DNA of 55,630 nt, from NCBI GenBank assembly GCA_005116945.1, contig SWDH01000042.1, positions 1-55,630 of the forward strand, read 5' to 3'. A program made the translations under genes and the position numbers. Below the pieces are notes generated by a model. The model was given only the letters and a program-made list of their open reading frames with translations, was not told the origin of the DNA and did no database searches. Of the stretch, positions 17,637 through 26,736 are shown one piece after another (position 1 is the stretch's first letter; the number at the start of each line of letters is the position of its first letter). The DNA comes from Nitrospira sp. Its GTDB lineage: Bacteria > Nitrospirota > Nitrospiria > Nitrospirales > Nitrospiraceae.

Positions 17637-18044
17637 CTACAGTCCCACCAGATTTTTGATTTCTGCTCGCAACGAGTCACGCTGTTCAACTGCCCAGGTT
17701 TCGAGTCGTGGGAACAGATGAACTAATGGGCCGGTAAAGGGGGCCACGACTGTGTCGCGGCGCTCTGTCAACATGCCGTCGGCTTCTACGATGCGGATTT
17801 TTTCGTCTGCGATATGTCGCGACAGGCATTTCGAAATCATGAGTTGCTGACCTGGTGTCCCGACGACGTTCCCTAAAATCTTGCTTCGAAGCACATCCAA
17901 CTCTTCCGGAATGGCCACCTTCACTCGTATCGCTTGGGCGGTCGGCCAGGACGCTCGTTGGACCGAATAGTCGTAGGAAAACACCTGTTCGCGGGGTTCG
18001 CGGTAGGGTCCCGTCACATCTAAAATCTTCATCCGGGCATCCAT
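17637..18044 (-). CDS. Hypothetical protein
   Basis: This 135-residue protein begins MDARMKILDVTGPYREPREQ and has a mixed alpha/beta composition with no signal peptide or membrane segment. The frame opens further upstream, but GGAG six bases before the ATG at 18044 fixes this start. I recognise no family. It is followed on the other strand by an A+T-rich gene and preceded by the composite repeat at 18100-18324. Confidence 0.5.
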   Translation of the reverse strand: MDARMKILDVTGPYREPREQVFSYDYSVQRASWPTAQAIRVKVAIPEELDVLRSKILGNVVGTPGQQLMISKCLSRHIADEKIRIVEADGMLTERRDTVVAPFTGPLVHLFPRLETWAVEQRDSLRAEIKNLVGL

Positions 18045-18099
18045 GGCAATCTCCAGTAGGCTGCGAAACACTCAATTTACACGCAAACACCGTATACCC

Positions 18100-18324
18100 G
18101 CAGGCTGCTCAAAAAGGCCGTCAGCAAGGCCGCAGCTCACGATCACTCTATTTAAGGGGTGGCTGAGATAATCCCAACTGCGCGCATTAACTCAATCCCC
18201 AATTCATTTTCAAGGGTAGCCTGGTCGATCCTCGATTGCGCGCGTCGAACGAGCACATTCTTATCGTGCGCGTTCCGCGAGCAGGAGGACTGCCAGGCCA
18301 CCCAACCCCTTTTCAGCATCCTGC
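18100..18324. repeat. Composite repeat: family-1 ends enclosing a family-2 core
   Basis: The left end (GCAGGCTGCTCAAAAAGG, then CCGTCAGCAAGGCCGCAG) is one half of family 1. The right end (CTTTTCAGCATCCTGC) is the other family-1 end in inverted orientation. Between them lies a family-2 core of about 145 bases (CAAGGGTAGCCTGGTCGATC, CGATTGCGCGCGTCGAACGA). The last base touches the hemG stop codon. The frame that crosses it is not a gene. Confidence 0.8.
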
Positions 18325-19772
18325 TAGGCTCGTTCGCCAGACAAATAGCGTACTACTCTCTCCGCCGCGAGCGCCCCGTCACGGATGCAGTCAGGAATGC
18401 CGACGCCGCGATAACCGGCGCCGGTGAGGATCAGGCCTCCATAGCGACTGAGTGCCGCTTCAATTTGGTTTAGACGATCGAGATGTCCCAACGTATATTG
18501 CGGCATGGCCTTCATCCAGCGATTCACTTCCACATACCCCGGCTCCGCCGTCACGCCACACATACTGGCCAATTCTTCCCTGACCCGTGCCACCAGGGCT
18601 TTGTCATCTAATGTTAAAATAGCTTCTCGACCAACCCCACCGACGTAACAACGCACCAACAGTTGATCTGGCGGAGCGCGGTGCGGCCACTTGAGTGATG
18701 TCCAGGTTGCCGCAATGAGATCGCGTCCTTCTGCTCGCGGGACGATAAACCCAAAGCCCTCAGCCACACTGGACACCGCTGCACGCGGATAGGCCATCGC
18801 GATTGTGGCTGTCGAGGCATAGGGAATGAGTTCTAGCAACCCGCCGGCGATGGGTGTGAGTGGGCGAACCAGTTCAGCGGATACATAGGCCGGGGTGGCC
18901 AGTACAAGACTGTCTACAGACAGGGCTGAGCCGTCGTGGAGAATGACATCATACGTCCAACGACCGAGTTGATGGGATCGTACGCGTAATGCATCGACGG
19001 TGCAATGTCCCTTGAGCGTGACGCCGCGCTCTGTCAATCGACGGACGAGGGCGGCGACCAAATCCGACAGCCCGTTCTTCAAACTGATGAACATCGTACG
19101 CTTCGGACCAGAGTGTGAGGTGGGGGAGGCCTCCTTCCGGGACGCCATCATTCCGCGAATCACACTGCCGTATTGCTGCTCCAGTTCGACAAACCTGGGG
19201 AAGGTCGCCTGCAGGCTCATCTGCTCCGCATCTCCTGCATAGATACCGGCCATCAAGGGTTCCAGCATTCGTTCGAACGCTTGTGAACCCACACGCCGCC
19301 GGAAGAACGAGGCCAGCGATTCATCTTCTTGCGATCGCTTCACCGGTACGGCCAGATCCATTCCCATTCGCGCAAGCCCCGTCCAACTCAAGAGTCCGCT
19401 TCGGAGAAAGGGCCCGAGCTGACCGGGAGTGATGACGACTAATCCTTCTGGCAGTTCATGGAGACGTCCATGTGAATAGACTGAGGCTCTCTTGCTGGTC
19501 TCGTTGGTGTTGATAAGCTGATCAATCAGTCCTAACTTCGTGCAGAGTTCGATGCCGGCGGGTTTCTGGGACAGAAAGGAATCGGGTCCCGCCTCCGTGA
19601 CAAGATCACCGACCCGATGGGTGACGATCTTGCCTCCCCAATCTGGTGCAGCGTCGACCACCGTGCAGCGGATTGGGATGCCAGCAGAAGCCGCCCGCTC
19701 CTGAATGGCAAAGGCCGTTGAGAGACCGGAGATCCCTCCACCGATGACGGCGACTGTGCGGAGATTGTTCAC
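18324..19772 (-). CDS. hemG: Protoporphyrinogen oxidase, oxygen-dependent type
   Basis: This 482-residue flavoprotein oxidises protoporphyrinogen IX to protoporphyrin IX, the penultimate step of heme synthesis (the HemY/PPOX type, here under the general symbol hemG). The N-terminal dinucleotide fold VIGGGISGLSTAFAI binds FAD. Family features are VVDAAPDWGGKI, EAGPDSFLSQKP, FISLKNGLSDLVAAL and the C-terminal FAD motif LTGAGYRGVGIPDCIRDG. It lies upstream of a repeat and downstream of hemE on the same strand, 99 bases apart, so the two are probably one heme unit. It could also act on coproporphyrinogen III, because the two families overlap in sequence. Confidence 0.93.
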   Translation of the reverse strand: MNNLRTVAVIGGGISGLSTAFAIQERAASAGIPIRCTVVDAAPDWGGKIVTHRVGDLVTEAGPDSFLSQKPAGIELCTKLGLIDQLINTNETSKRASVYSHGRLHELPEGLVVITPGQLGPFLRSGLLSWTGLARMGMDLAVPVKRSQEDESLASFFRRRVGSQAFERMLEPLMAGIYAGDAEQMSLQATFPRFVELEQQYGSVIRGMMASRKEASPTSHSGPKRTMFISLKNGLSDLVAALVRRLTERGVTLKGHCTVDALRVRSHQLGRWTYDVILHDGSALSVDSLVLATPAYVSAELVRPLTPIAGGLLELIPYASTATIAMAYPRAAVSSVAEGFGFIVPRAEGRDLIAATWTSLKWPHRAPPDQLLVRCYVGGVGREAILTLDDKALVARVREELASMCGVTAEPGYVEVNRWMKAMPQYTLGHLDRLNQIEAALSRYGGLILTGAGYRGVGIPDCIRDGALAAERVVRYLSGERA

Positions 19773-19871
19773 GACGTAGGACAGAGAGAGGATTCGTGTG
19801 CCTTGAGCACAGACACCAACGTGTCGGCGAGTAAAAGCAAATTATTCAACATAGGCGGTATGCTATTGGCA

Positions 19872-20900
19872 CTAGCGTTGACTCAACTTATGCACCATGT
19901 CGATGGTCGCGGCGACATGTTCAATGGGTGTCGTGGGGAGGATTCCATGGCCCAGGTTGAAGATATGTCCCGGACGACCACCAGCCCGGCGCAGAATGTC
20001 TTCCACTCGCCGTTCGATTTCATGTAATGGGGCAAACAACGTGAGGGGGTCGAGATTGCCCTGCACGGCTACGTCATGTCCCACTATTGCCCAGGCCTCA
20101 TCGAGATGAATGCGCCAGTCGACTCCGATGACATCCCCGCCCGCTTCCCGCATCTGAGGCAGCATCGCCGAGGTCCCGGTGCCGAAGTGAATCATCGGCA
20201 CGCCTTCGTGCTTCAGCCCCTCAAAAATCAGCTGGACGTGCGGCATCACATATTCGACATAGTCACCAACCGAGAGGCAGCCTACCCAACTATCGAACAA
20301 TTGAATTGCCTGCGCGCCGGCCTTGATCTGCCGACGCAGATAGCCGGTGATCACCCGCGCGAATTTGTCCATGAGTTGGTGCCAGGCCTTCGGCTCGCCA
20401 TACATCAGTTGTTTGGTCAGGAGATAGTTTCGCGAGCTTCCACCCTCGATCGCGTAACTGGCGAGTGTAAACGGCGCCCCGGCGAATCCAATCAGTGGCA
20501 CCCGTCCATTCAGGGCACGCCGAGCTTGACGGATAGCTTCAGCGACATAATCGAGTTCACCGCCATCGATGACGTTGAGCCGGTCTACGGCTGCTTGGTC
20601 CCGGATAGGATTGTGGATGACCGGTCCCTCGCCTGCGGCAAACTCCAGGCTCAGCCCCATCGGTTCGAGCGGTAACAGGATGTCGGCGAAAATGATGGCC
20701 GCATCGAGCGGAAAGCGATCGATCGGCTGGAGAGTGACCTGTGCCGCCAGTTCGGGTGTCTTGCACAATTCGAGGATCGAATGTTTCGCGCGGAGGGCAC
20801 GATAGTCTGCCATGTACCGGCCTGCCTGACGCATAAACCAAACCGGCGTACAATCGACCGGCTCACGCCGACAAGCTTTGAGAAAGCGATCGTTGACCAT
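19872..20900 (-). CDS. hemE: Uroporphyrinogen decarboxylase
   Basis: HemE removes four acetate carboxyls from uroporphyrinogen III to give coproporphyrinogen III. The 342-residue length is normal. The signature WFMRQAGRYMADYR (an arginine-rich substrate-binding loop) and the second signature GFAGAPFTLASYAIEGG are intact, as are IQLFDSWVG and the C-terminal NLGHGILP. It precedes hemG on the minus strand. No other heme-pathway gene lies in the window. Confidence 0.97.
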   Translation of the reverse strand: MVNDRFLKACRREPVDCTPVWFMRQAGRYMADYRALRAKHSILELCKTPELAAQVTLQPIDRFPLDAAIIFADILLPLEPMGLSLEFAAGEGPVIHNPIRDQAAVDRLNVIDGGELDYVAEAIRQARRALNGRVPLIGFAGAPFTLASYAIEGGSSRNYLLTKQLMYGEPKAWHQLMDKFARVITGYLRRQIKAGAQAIQLFDSWVGCLSVGDYVEYVMPHVQLIFEGLKHEGVPMIHFGTGTSAMLPQMREAGGDVIGVDWRIHLDEAWAIVGHDVAVQGNLDPLTLFAPLHEIERRVEDILRRAGGRPGHIFNLGHGILPTTPIEHVAATIDMVHKLSQR

Positions 20901-21099
20901 ATTTGGTATTCTAGAGACGAGGGGGCGAGAGTGTCAATTCGCAACAATGATACAGGTGTTCAGGCTGAAGGCAGCAGGGTAGGCGTTATCGCTATTCCTC
21001 TGATTGACAGGGTGTGAAGTTCTCCACTAGACTTACGATGACTATTGGAAGTTTGCAGTCCACGCGATCAACGAGGTTAACAGGGAGGCCCGAATCCGG

Positions 21100-21309
21100 A
21101 TGGCGAAAAAAACGGTAAGTGAGTCGGATGAAACCAGGCTCAAGAAGAAGGTGGCGGCGAAATTGGCCGACAACAAGAACTCCAAAGAGGATGACGCTCT
21201 TCGTTCGCTGCAAAAGCGGTTGCGCCGGGTACAACGAAAACGGCGTGCGCTTGCGCTGCGCAAGAAAAACTCTGCGAGCCAGAAGACGGCTGCTCCTGCT
21301 GCGAAGTAG
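21100..21309 (+). CDS. Small basic hypothetical protein
   Basis: This 69-residue protein is very rich in lysine, arginine and alanine (MAKKTVSESDETRLKKKV; QKRLRRVQRKRRALAL). It is probably helical and may bind nucleic acid, though that is only inferred from charge. GGGAGG about ten bases upstream is a fair ribosome-binding site. It lies 50 bases before the HEAT-repeat gene on the same strand and could be cotranscribed. Confidence 0.6.
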   Translation: MAKKTVSESDETRLKKKVAAKLADNKNSKEDDALRSLQKRLRRVQRKRRALALRKKNSASQKTAAPAAK

Positions 21310-21359
21310 ATGTCCTGCCCAGTAGTTGATGGGCCAGTGAATCTTTAAGATTGGGACGA

Positions 21360-22175
21360 ATGGAACCATCACAATCCACAGAAGCGGGTGCGATCCCTGC
21401 TGTTGCCGACCGGGTGACCGATGCGTTGACCGATCAGGTGGCGGCGGAGTTCACAGGAGAACAGCCGGTCCCGGTTGAGCCGACAGCGGAATCGACCGAG
21501 CCAGTTGTCCTTGAAGAAGAGAAGGTCAAGGACGAGATCGAGATCCAGATCGATCTGCTCAAGGATTCCGACTGGGTGGTCCGTCGCGAGGCCGCCATTA
21601 CGCTCGGGGAAATGGGCGATGAGCGTTGTGTGGAGCCCCTGGGTCGGGCGTTGCGTGACGGCGACTGGCAAGTCAGGGAAGTGGCCATCGAGGGATTGGG
21701 ACAGATCGGGTCCCCAGCCGTCGAACTGTTGATCAAGTTGCTCCGCGATTGGGATGTTAGGAAGTATGCGATTGCCGCCTTAGGGAAGATTCGTGACGAG
21801 CGTGTGCTTGATCCGCTCATGCTGCAGTTGCGGAACGATGAATTTAAAGACGATGCGCTTAATGCATTGGTCGATCTGGGTCAACCGGCGTTGCCTCGAT
21901 TGGTCTCCGCGTTGAAAGACAAAGATGAGAACGTTCGGAAGCAGGCGGTGTTGGCCTTAGGGCGGATCAAACATGCTGAGGCCATCGACCCGCTGATCGA
22001 CATGCTCGCCGACAGCGATTGGTTTACCCGCTTGACCTCTGCGGCGGCGCTCGAAGCGATCGGCGACGACCGGGGTCGTGAAGCGATCAAGCCGTTGATG
22101 AAGGATCCGGATATGGTCGTTCGGATGCGGGTAGAGCGGATTCTTGCGAAATGGAAAAAGAAACAGCCCGCATGA
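21360..22175 (+). CDS. HEAT-repeat protein (PBS-lyase type)
   Basis: This 271-residue protein has a 50-residue acidic, proline-rich lead. Six or so HEAT-like repeats follow, each of about 31 residues with a D-x-x-VR-x-x-A pattern ([54 protein letters not shown] and so on). Such scaffolds mediate protein-protein contacts or, in lyase-type members, bilin attachment. There is no catalytic motif. The ATG at 21360 is chosen over an earlier TTG at 21351. Family-1 repeat copy D overlaps its stop codon. Confidence 0.83.
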   Translation: MEPSQSTEAGAIPAVADRVTDALTDQVAAEFTGEQPVPVEPTAESTEPVVLEEEKVKDEIEIQIDLLKDSDWVVRREAAITLGEMGDERCVEPLGRALRDGDWQVREVAIEGLGQIGSPAVELLIKLLRDWDVRKYAIAALGKIRDERVLDPLMLQLRNDEFKDDALNALVDLGQPALPRLVSALKDKDENVRKQAVLALGRIKHAEAIDPLIDMLADSDWFTRLTSAAALEAIGDDRGREAIKPLMKDPDMVVRMRVERILAKWKKKQPA

Positions 22176-22296
22176 CGCTGAAAAAGTCCGTCAGCTTCGT
22201 TCTCACCTCAAAAGCATCCTCAACGTAGCCCAGAGGCTACGCCTCCGGTGCTTCCATCGGCTGCGGCCTTGCTGACAGCCTTTTTGAGCATCCTGC
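22170..22296. repeat. Dispersed palindromic repeat family 1, copy D
   Basis: It overlaps the stop codon of the HEAT gene. Ends are GCATGACGCTGAAAAAG and CTTTTTGAGCATCCTGC, with apex hairpin CGTAGCCCAGAGGCTACG. The apex stem has matching changes on both sides compared with copy A (CGTACCC to CGTAGCC, GGGTACG to GGCTACG), which supports pairing. Confidence 0.9.
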
Positions 22297-22342
22297 AATC
22301 ACAGAAGCCGTGAAGGTGGAACGGGAACTGTCGGAGGATCTT

Positions 22343-22372
22343 TATCCGTAACATTTTACGTTTCACGGATCC
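22343..22372. terminator. Weak hairpin between convergent genes
   Basis: ATCCGT pairs with ACGGAT around a loop containing TTTTACGTTTCAC. It sits between two convergent genes and may end transcription from either side. It is weak as a terminator and is proposed with low confidence. Confidence 0.3.
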
Positions 22373-22373
22373 G

Positions 22374-22829
22374 TTACTTATTTAACTGCCGGTCCACTTC
22401 CCTCTGAATTTCGTCGAGCTTCTTGATCGACACCGGTTTTCCCATCGACACATCCAGTCGCACTTCTCGAAGCGTTCCGGTCAGTGACCGTATGGCGAGG
22501 ATCGACTCATCCTGCTTCGCGCCCTTTATGGCATTGTCCAGTATGTCGGCTGCCTCGCCAAGTTGCTTGGCTGATTCCCCAAGATTCTTATCGAACAGTT
22601 CTGACTTCGCCTGCACCATGTGTGATTTGGCGTCCAGCAGCCCTTGCCGTCTGCGCAGGTCTTTCTCGATTCCCATCGTGGTGTCGATGATATTGCGTGA
22701 GGTGTCTTTGAGCGACTGTTGCAGGCTTGAAACTGTTTGTTGCAACGTGCCGACGGGACGTTGGCCGAAGTAAAACCCGAGACCGAACGATACGGCAGTC
22801 AGGATGAGAACAGCGACAAACTTCCACAT
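22374..22829 (-). CDS. Membrane-anchored coiled-coil hypothetical protein
   Basis: This 151-residue protein has an N-terminal membrane anchor (WKFVAVLILTAVSFGLGFYF), then a long helical, probably coiled-coil region rich in Q, L, K and E. It has no recognised domain. The ATG at 22829 lies four bases after the stop of the upstream HEAT gene, so they form a pair. An earlier in-frame ATG lies inside that gene and is unlikely. Function is unknown; it may be a partner of the HEAT scaffold in the envelope. Confidence 0.6.
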   Translation of the reverse strand: MWKFVAVLILTAVSFGLGFYFGQRPVGTLQQTVSSLQQSLKDTSRNIIDTTMGIEKDLRRRQGLLDAKSHMVQAKSELFDKNLGESAKQLGEAADILDNAIKGAKQDESILAIRSLTGTLREVRLDVSMGKPVSIKKLDEIQREVDRQLNK

Positions 22830-22833
22830 GACA

Positions 22834-24237
22834 TTATTTCTTTCTCTGACGTATGTTGGGTGCAGGTATGGAACGGCGGAGTTGCTGAAGTAGACTGCCT
22901 GCTGCAGCAAGTCTGACGGCGATATCCGAGTCTTGCAAGGCTATTTTGAGCAACGGCACCACTGGTGCACCGGTGGTGCCTAAAGCCTTTGCCGCAAAAA
23001 GACGTGGTTGTGGCTGTTTGTCTTTCAGCAGGGCTTGCAAGATTGTTACGGCTTCTTTGTCAGTGGTCATCCCTAGCGCATGGGCCGCCGCGGTTCGGAT
23101 CGAGGGGTCCGGATGCTTGGCTAAGTCTGCGGCGAGCGTAATGGCCGACGTATCGCCCAACCTCAGTAATCCCTCTACCGCGCTGGCCCGCACCTGCATA
23201 CTGGCATCGCGCGTAAGCGCCCGCAGCAATGGGTGATTCTCTCGAATGCCTAGCTTCCCAAGACTTTGGGCTGCGACAGCCCGCACGCGCGCAATGTCGT
23301 CCCCGAGCGCATGGGTGAGCGGGGCCACGGCACCGGCTTGTCTGTAGTCTCCCAAGGCGCCGGCGGCGAACGCGCGAACCGATGGTTCCGGATCGTAGAC
23401 GCCTTGGCTCAGGACCGAGAGACTCGATGGCCGTTTCAAGCGCCCTAAGACTCCCAAGGCTGCCATGCGGACATCGGGTTCCGGAAGTGTTGCCGCTCCA
23501 GTAATGTCGGTCAGCATATCCTGTTTACCAAGCCTGTACAGTGCCGCAGAAGCGAAGACGCCTTCCGGTCCGTCGTCTCTTCTTGCAATGTCGATGAGGT
23601 AGGGCATGATGTCGGTGACGTTGGCTTCACTGAGTGCATTCATGGCGGCAATGCGCACAGGTGGCGTGGCATCGCTCAGCGCGCGTCGTAAGGGGCCGGA
23701 CTTCCCTGCGAGTCCGGCTTTACCGATGGCGTCCGCGGCACGAGCACGCACAAGGACCGATGCATCGAGGAGGCCATCTTCCAGGACGGCCTGTATGTCT
23801 GAGAGGCCGAGTTCCGCCAGGATTGTATAGGCTTCGATCCGTACATGTTCTTGTGTGTCGCGGACATGGCTGGTGAGAAAGCTGAGGGCCAAGGGGCGCA
23901 GCAGGGCGGGATCGTCCGGCTGACCCGTAGGAATGAGACGTTGATAGAGCGTGAGGGCTTCTTCTGGACGCCCCAGCTTGAGAGAACTCTGGAAGGCGAG
24001 GCGGATGAACGGCTTGGATGCTGTGGCTTCGGGCGGAATCGAATACCAGAACTGCAAGACGTGGTCGTATTCGGCGCGGTTGAATGCGGCGGTGGCCTCA
24101 CGTTCGAGGGTTGGGCCGGTCGGCGCCGTAGGCGCGGCTGCTATAGCCGGTGGCAGGCTGACGGCGATCGTTCCCAGGGTGAGCAGTAGGAGGAGTAGCA
24201 GACGTGTAGTGGTGTCGCGACGAGCTCTCTCACACAC
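22834..24237 (-). CDS. Secreted HEAT-repeat protein
   Basis: This protein of about 467 residues has a signal peptide (basic RARRDTTTR, then a leucine-rich core, then a PAIA-like end) and a TPR-like first part (EATAAFNRAEYDHVLQFW, RPEEALTLYQRLIP). A long HEAT-repeat array follows, with about nine units of the form DxxxxVRxxAAxALGxxG. It is probably periplasmic. The start is uncertain: GTG at 24237 gives a clean signal peptide but no Shine-Dalgarno sequence is visible, and upstream ATGs overlap the 3' end of glgP. It forms a pair with the coiled-coil gene downstream. No catalytic motif is seen. Confidence 0.7.
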   Translation of the reverse strand: MCERARRDTTTRLLLLLLLTLGTIAVSLPPAIAAAPTAPTGPTLEREATAAFNRAEYDHVLQFWYSIPPEATASKPFIRLAFQSSLKLGRPEEALTLYQRLIPTGQPDDPALLRPLALSFLTSHVRDTQEHVRIEAYTILAELGLSDIQAVLEDGLLDASVLVRARAADAIGKAGLAGKSGPLRRALSDATPPVRIAAMNALSEANVTDIMPYLIDIARRDDGPEGVFASAALYRLGKQDMLTDITGAATLPEPDVRMAALGVLGRLKRPSSLSVLSQGVYDPEPSVRAFAAGALGDYRQAGAVAPLTHALGDDIARVRAVAAQSLGKLGIRENHPLLRALTRDASMQVRASAVEGLLRLGDTSAITLAADLAKHPDPSIRTAAAHALGMTTDKEAVTILQALLKDKQPQPRLFAAKALGTTGAPVVPLLKIALQDSDIAVRLAAAGSLLQQLRRSIPAPNIRQRKK

Positions 24238-24313
24238 GTGAAAGGTAAAACGACTGAGTCCATTCCCGCTGTAGCGCTTCACATCTAACGTTTCACGTCT
24301 CACGAATCGCTGG

Positions 24314-26473
24314 TTACCATGTCGAAGGTGCGACGACCATGGCGGGCGCATACATCGTGTTGACATACTCCTTGACCATCCGTTTGGTGCAGAAGCGGGG
24401 GGCGTTGGTCCGAAGGTTTTCTTTTATGAGCTGCAACCAGCCGCGAGGGGTCCCGTCGAGGTCTCGCCGATAATAAAGTGGGATGGCTTCTTGTTCCAGT
24501 ATGCCGTAGAGCTGTTGCGCGTCATGTTGGTCTTGGGCCTCAATATCTTGGTTTCCCATTAAGGGTTCGATGCCCCATCCGTTGGCGCCGTTGTAGCCTT
24601 CTTTCCACCATCCATCAAGGACGCTTAGATTCATGACGCCGTTGAGCGCGGCTTTTTGACCGCTTGTTCCGCTCGCCTCCAAGGGAAAACGCGGGGTGTT
24701 GAGCCAGATATCGACCCCTTGGACAAGGAACTTCGCCATGTGCATATCGTAATTTTCCAGGAACGCCACATGGCCACCCAACTTATGGTCGTCGCAAAAC
24801 CTTAACACTTCATGAATGAAATAGCGGCCTGGTTCATCAGCTGGGTGAGCTTTGCCGGCAAAAATTAATTGGACGGGCCGCCATTGGTTATGGAGCAACC
24901 GTTTCAGCCGTTCAAGATCGCGGAACAACAAAGTCGCTCGCTTATAGGTGGCAAAGCGTCTGGCGAAGCCGATGGTGAGTGCTTCGGGGTCGAGCAGCGT
25001 ACCTCGCGTGATGACCTGCGAGGCTTGGAGATGCCCCTGCATCCAACCGCTCCTGGCACGTTCTCGAATAAAGCTCATGAGTTTGCGCTTCATGGTTTGG
25101 CGTACAGCCCAGAGTTCCTGATCGGGGATATCCGACACCCGTTGCCACATGGCCGTGTCGTCGCATTTCTCCGTCCATTCGGGGCCGAGATACTTGCCAT
25201 AGAGGTGGGTGAGTTCCGGCGCGATCCAGGTCGGTGCATGGATACCGTTGGTCACGCTACGGATCGGGATTTGTTCGATCGGAAGGCCGGGCCACAGATG
25301 TTTCCACATTTCTCGCGAGACCTGCCCATGCTCACGACTGACTCCGTTCACGTGGGCGGCCAGCCGCATGGCGAGTGCTGTCATGTTGAAGCCGTGTCCC
25401 TGAGATTCGGGGGTGTCGCCCAGGCGAAGAAAGTCTTCACGCGATAGGCGCAATTGCTCCCAATAGCCGGCAAAGTACCGATCCATGAGCTGATGGGGAA
25501 ATACATCGTGGCCGGCCGGCACGGGTGTATGGGTGGTAAACACTGTGCTCTGCCGGACCATTTCACAGGCGTCTGCGTGCGTCGATCCCTTCTGGATCAA
25601 TTCGCGAATGCGCTCCAATGTGAGAAAGGCGGAGTGGCCCTCATTCGCATGCCAGACCGTTGGCGCAATCCCCAAGGCACGCAGCATACGGACACCACCG
25701 ATACCTAACAGATATTCCTGACAGAGGCGCATCTCCTGGTCGCCGCCATATAGTCGGGCTGACAGTGCTCGATTTTCAGGACTGTTCTCGGGGACGTCTG
25801 TATCAATAAGATAGAGGGTGACCCGCCCGACGAGGACTTTCCAGACCGCTGCCGCCACGACCCGGCTGCCGATTTCGACCGTCAGTCTGCATGGGTCTCC
25901 TGACGGGGTGAGGGCCGGGTGAATCGGCGATTCGGCTTGATTGAATGGGGCGTAGGCTGCTTCCTGCCAGCCCTCTGGCGTGATCCGTTGCCGGAAATAT
26001 CCTTGCGGGTACATGAATCCCACTCCCACTAGGGGCACACCGAGATCGCTGGCTTCCTTACAATGGTCTCCGGCGAGAATACCCAGACCTCCGCTATAAA
26101 TGGGAATGGACCGATGCAGACCAAACTCAGCAGAAAAGTAAGCGATAGTGGGAGATTTCAAATCGCTGTGCTGTGTTTTAAACCAACTGTGTCCGTTCTG
26201 ACGGTACTCGTCGAACATCTTGAGGGCGGCAGAATAGAGCCGCACATACGAGGGGTCTTCGGCAAGATGCGTGAGTCGGTCCGGCCTAACTTTGGCCAGT
26301 AGTTCGACAGGGTTGTGATGGGTCAATACCCAGAGGGTCGGATCGATGTGTTCGAACAGCCGGCGAGCTTCCGGAGTCCAACTCCACCAAAGATTCTGCG
26401 CCAATTCCTTGAGACGTGAGAGCCCTGATGGAATGGCCTGTGGCGATGTATCTGCTGTTCGCGGAGTATCCAT
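24314..26473 (-). CDS. glgP: Alpha-glucan (glycogen/maltodextrin) phosphorylase
   Basis: This 719-residue GT35-type phosphorylase releases glucose-1-phosphate from alpha-1,4-glucans. The N-terminus NLWWSWTPEARRLFEHIDP is typical of the shorter bacterial/archaeal branch. The PLP-lysine region reads EASGTSGQKAALNGVMN and the C-terminal GYNGANGWGI loop is present. HANEGHSAFLTLERIREL, with conserved histidines, is also intact. GAGGAAATGCA lies just before the ATG. It may support use of stored glycogen. The neighbouring HEAT genes show no obvious link. Confidence 0.94.
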   Translation of the reverse strand: MDTPRTADTSPQAIPSGLSRLKELAQNLWWSWTPEARRLFEHIDPTLWVLTHHNPVELLAKVRPDRLTHLAEDPSYVRLYSAALKMFDEYRQNGHSWFKTQHSDLKSPTIAYFSAEFGLHRSIPIYSGGLGILAGDHCKEASDLGVPLVGVGFMYPQGYFRQRITPEGWQEAAYAPFNQAESPIHPALTPSGDPCRLTVEIGSRVVAAAVWKVLVGRVTLYLIDTDVPENSPENRALSARLYGGDQEMRLCQEYLLGIGGVRMLRALGIAPTVWHANEGHSAFLTLERIRELIQKGSTHADACEMVRQSTVFTTHTPVPAGHDVFPHQLMDRYFAGYWEQLRLSREDFLRLGDTPESQGHGFNMTALAMRLAAHVNGVSREHGQVSREMWKHLWPGLPIEQIPIRSVTNGIHAPTWIAPELTHLYGKYLGPEWTEKCDDTAMWQRVSDIPDQELWAVRQTMKRKLMSFIRERARSGWMQGHLQASQVITRGTLLDPEALTIGFARRFATYKRATLLFRDLERLKRLLHNQWRPVQLIFAGKAHPADEPGRYFIHEVLRFCDDHKLGGHVAFLENYDMHMAKFLVQGVDIWLNTPRFPLEASGTSGQKAALNGVMNLSVLDGWWKEGYNGANGWGIEPLMGNQDIEAQDQHDAQQLYGILEQEAIPLYYRRDLDGTPRGWLQLIKENLRTNAPRFCTKRMVKEYVNTMYAPAMVVAPSTW

Positions 26474-26603
26474 TGCATTTCCTCGATATTGGTGTCGATG
26501 TGGGTGTTGTCGTGAGAGAGCAGCCTAGCGGGCTGCGGAAAAGCTCTGTGTGCGCACCGAAGTTTCACTCATTCACATGTCTATGAAATGGGGAGAATAT
26601 TCC

Positions 26604-26730
26604 AGCAGGATGCTCAAAAAGGCCGTTCAGCAAGGCCGCAGGCAAATCGAAACCGGAGGCGTACCCTCGGGGGTACGTTGAGGATTTCAATGAGCCGAGA
26701 ACGAAGCTGGCGGACTTTTTCAGCATCCTG
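26604..26730. repeat. Dispersed palindromic repeat family 1, copy E
   Basis: It is in inverted orientation relative to copy A. Ends are GCAGGATGCTCAAAAAGG and CTTTTTCAGCATCCTG, with apex hairpin CGTACCCTCGGGGGTACG. It lies six bases after the stop of the minus-strand gene at 26737, mirroring copies B and D. Confidence 0.9.
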
Positions 26731-26736
26731 ATCGGC

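Noticed and set aside
24869-25447. 192-codon frame antisense to glgP
   Set aside because: It lies fully within a well-identified gene on the other strand and has no recognisable domain. The same applies to long antisense frames at 8896-9438, 20076-20675, 34876-35589 and 43562-44248.
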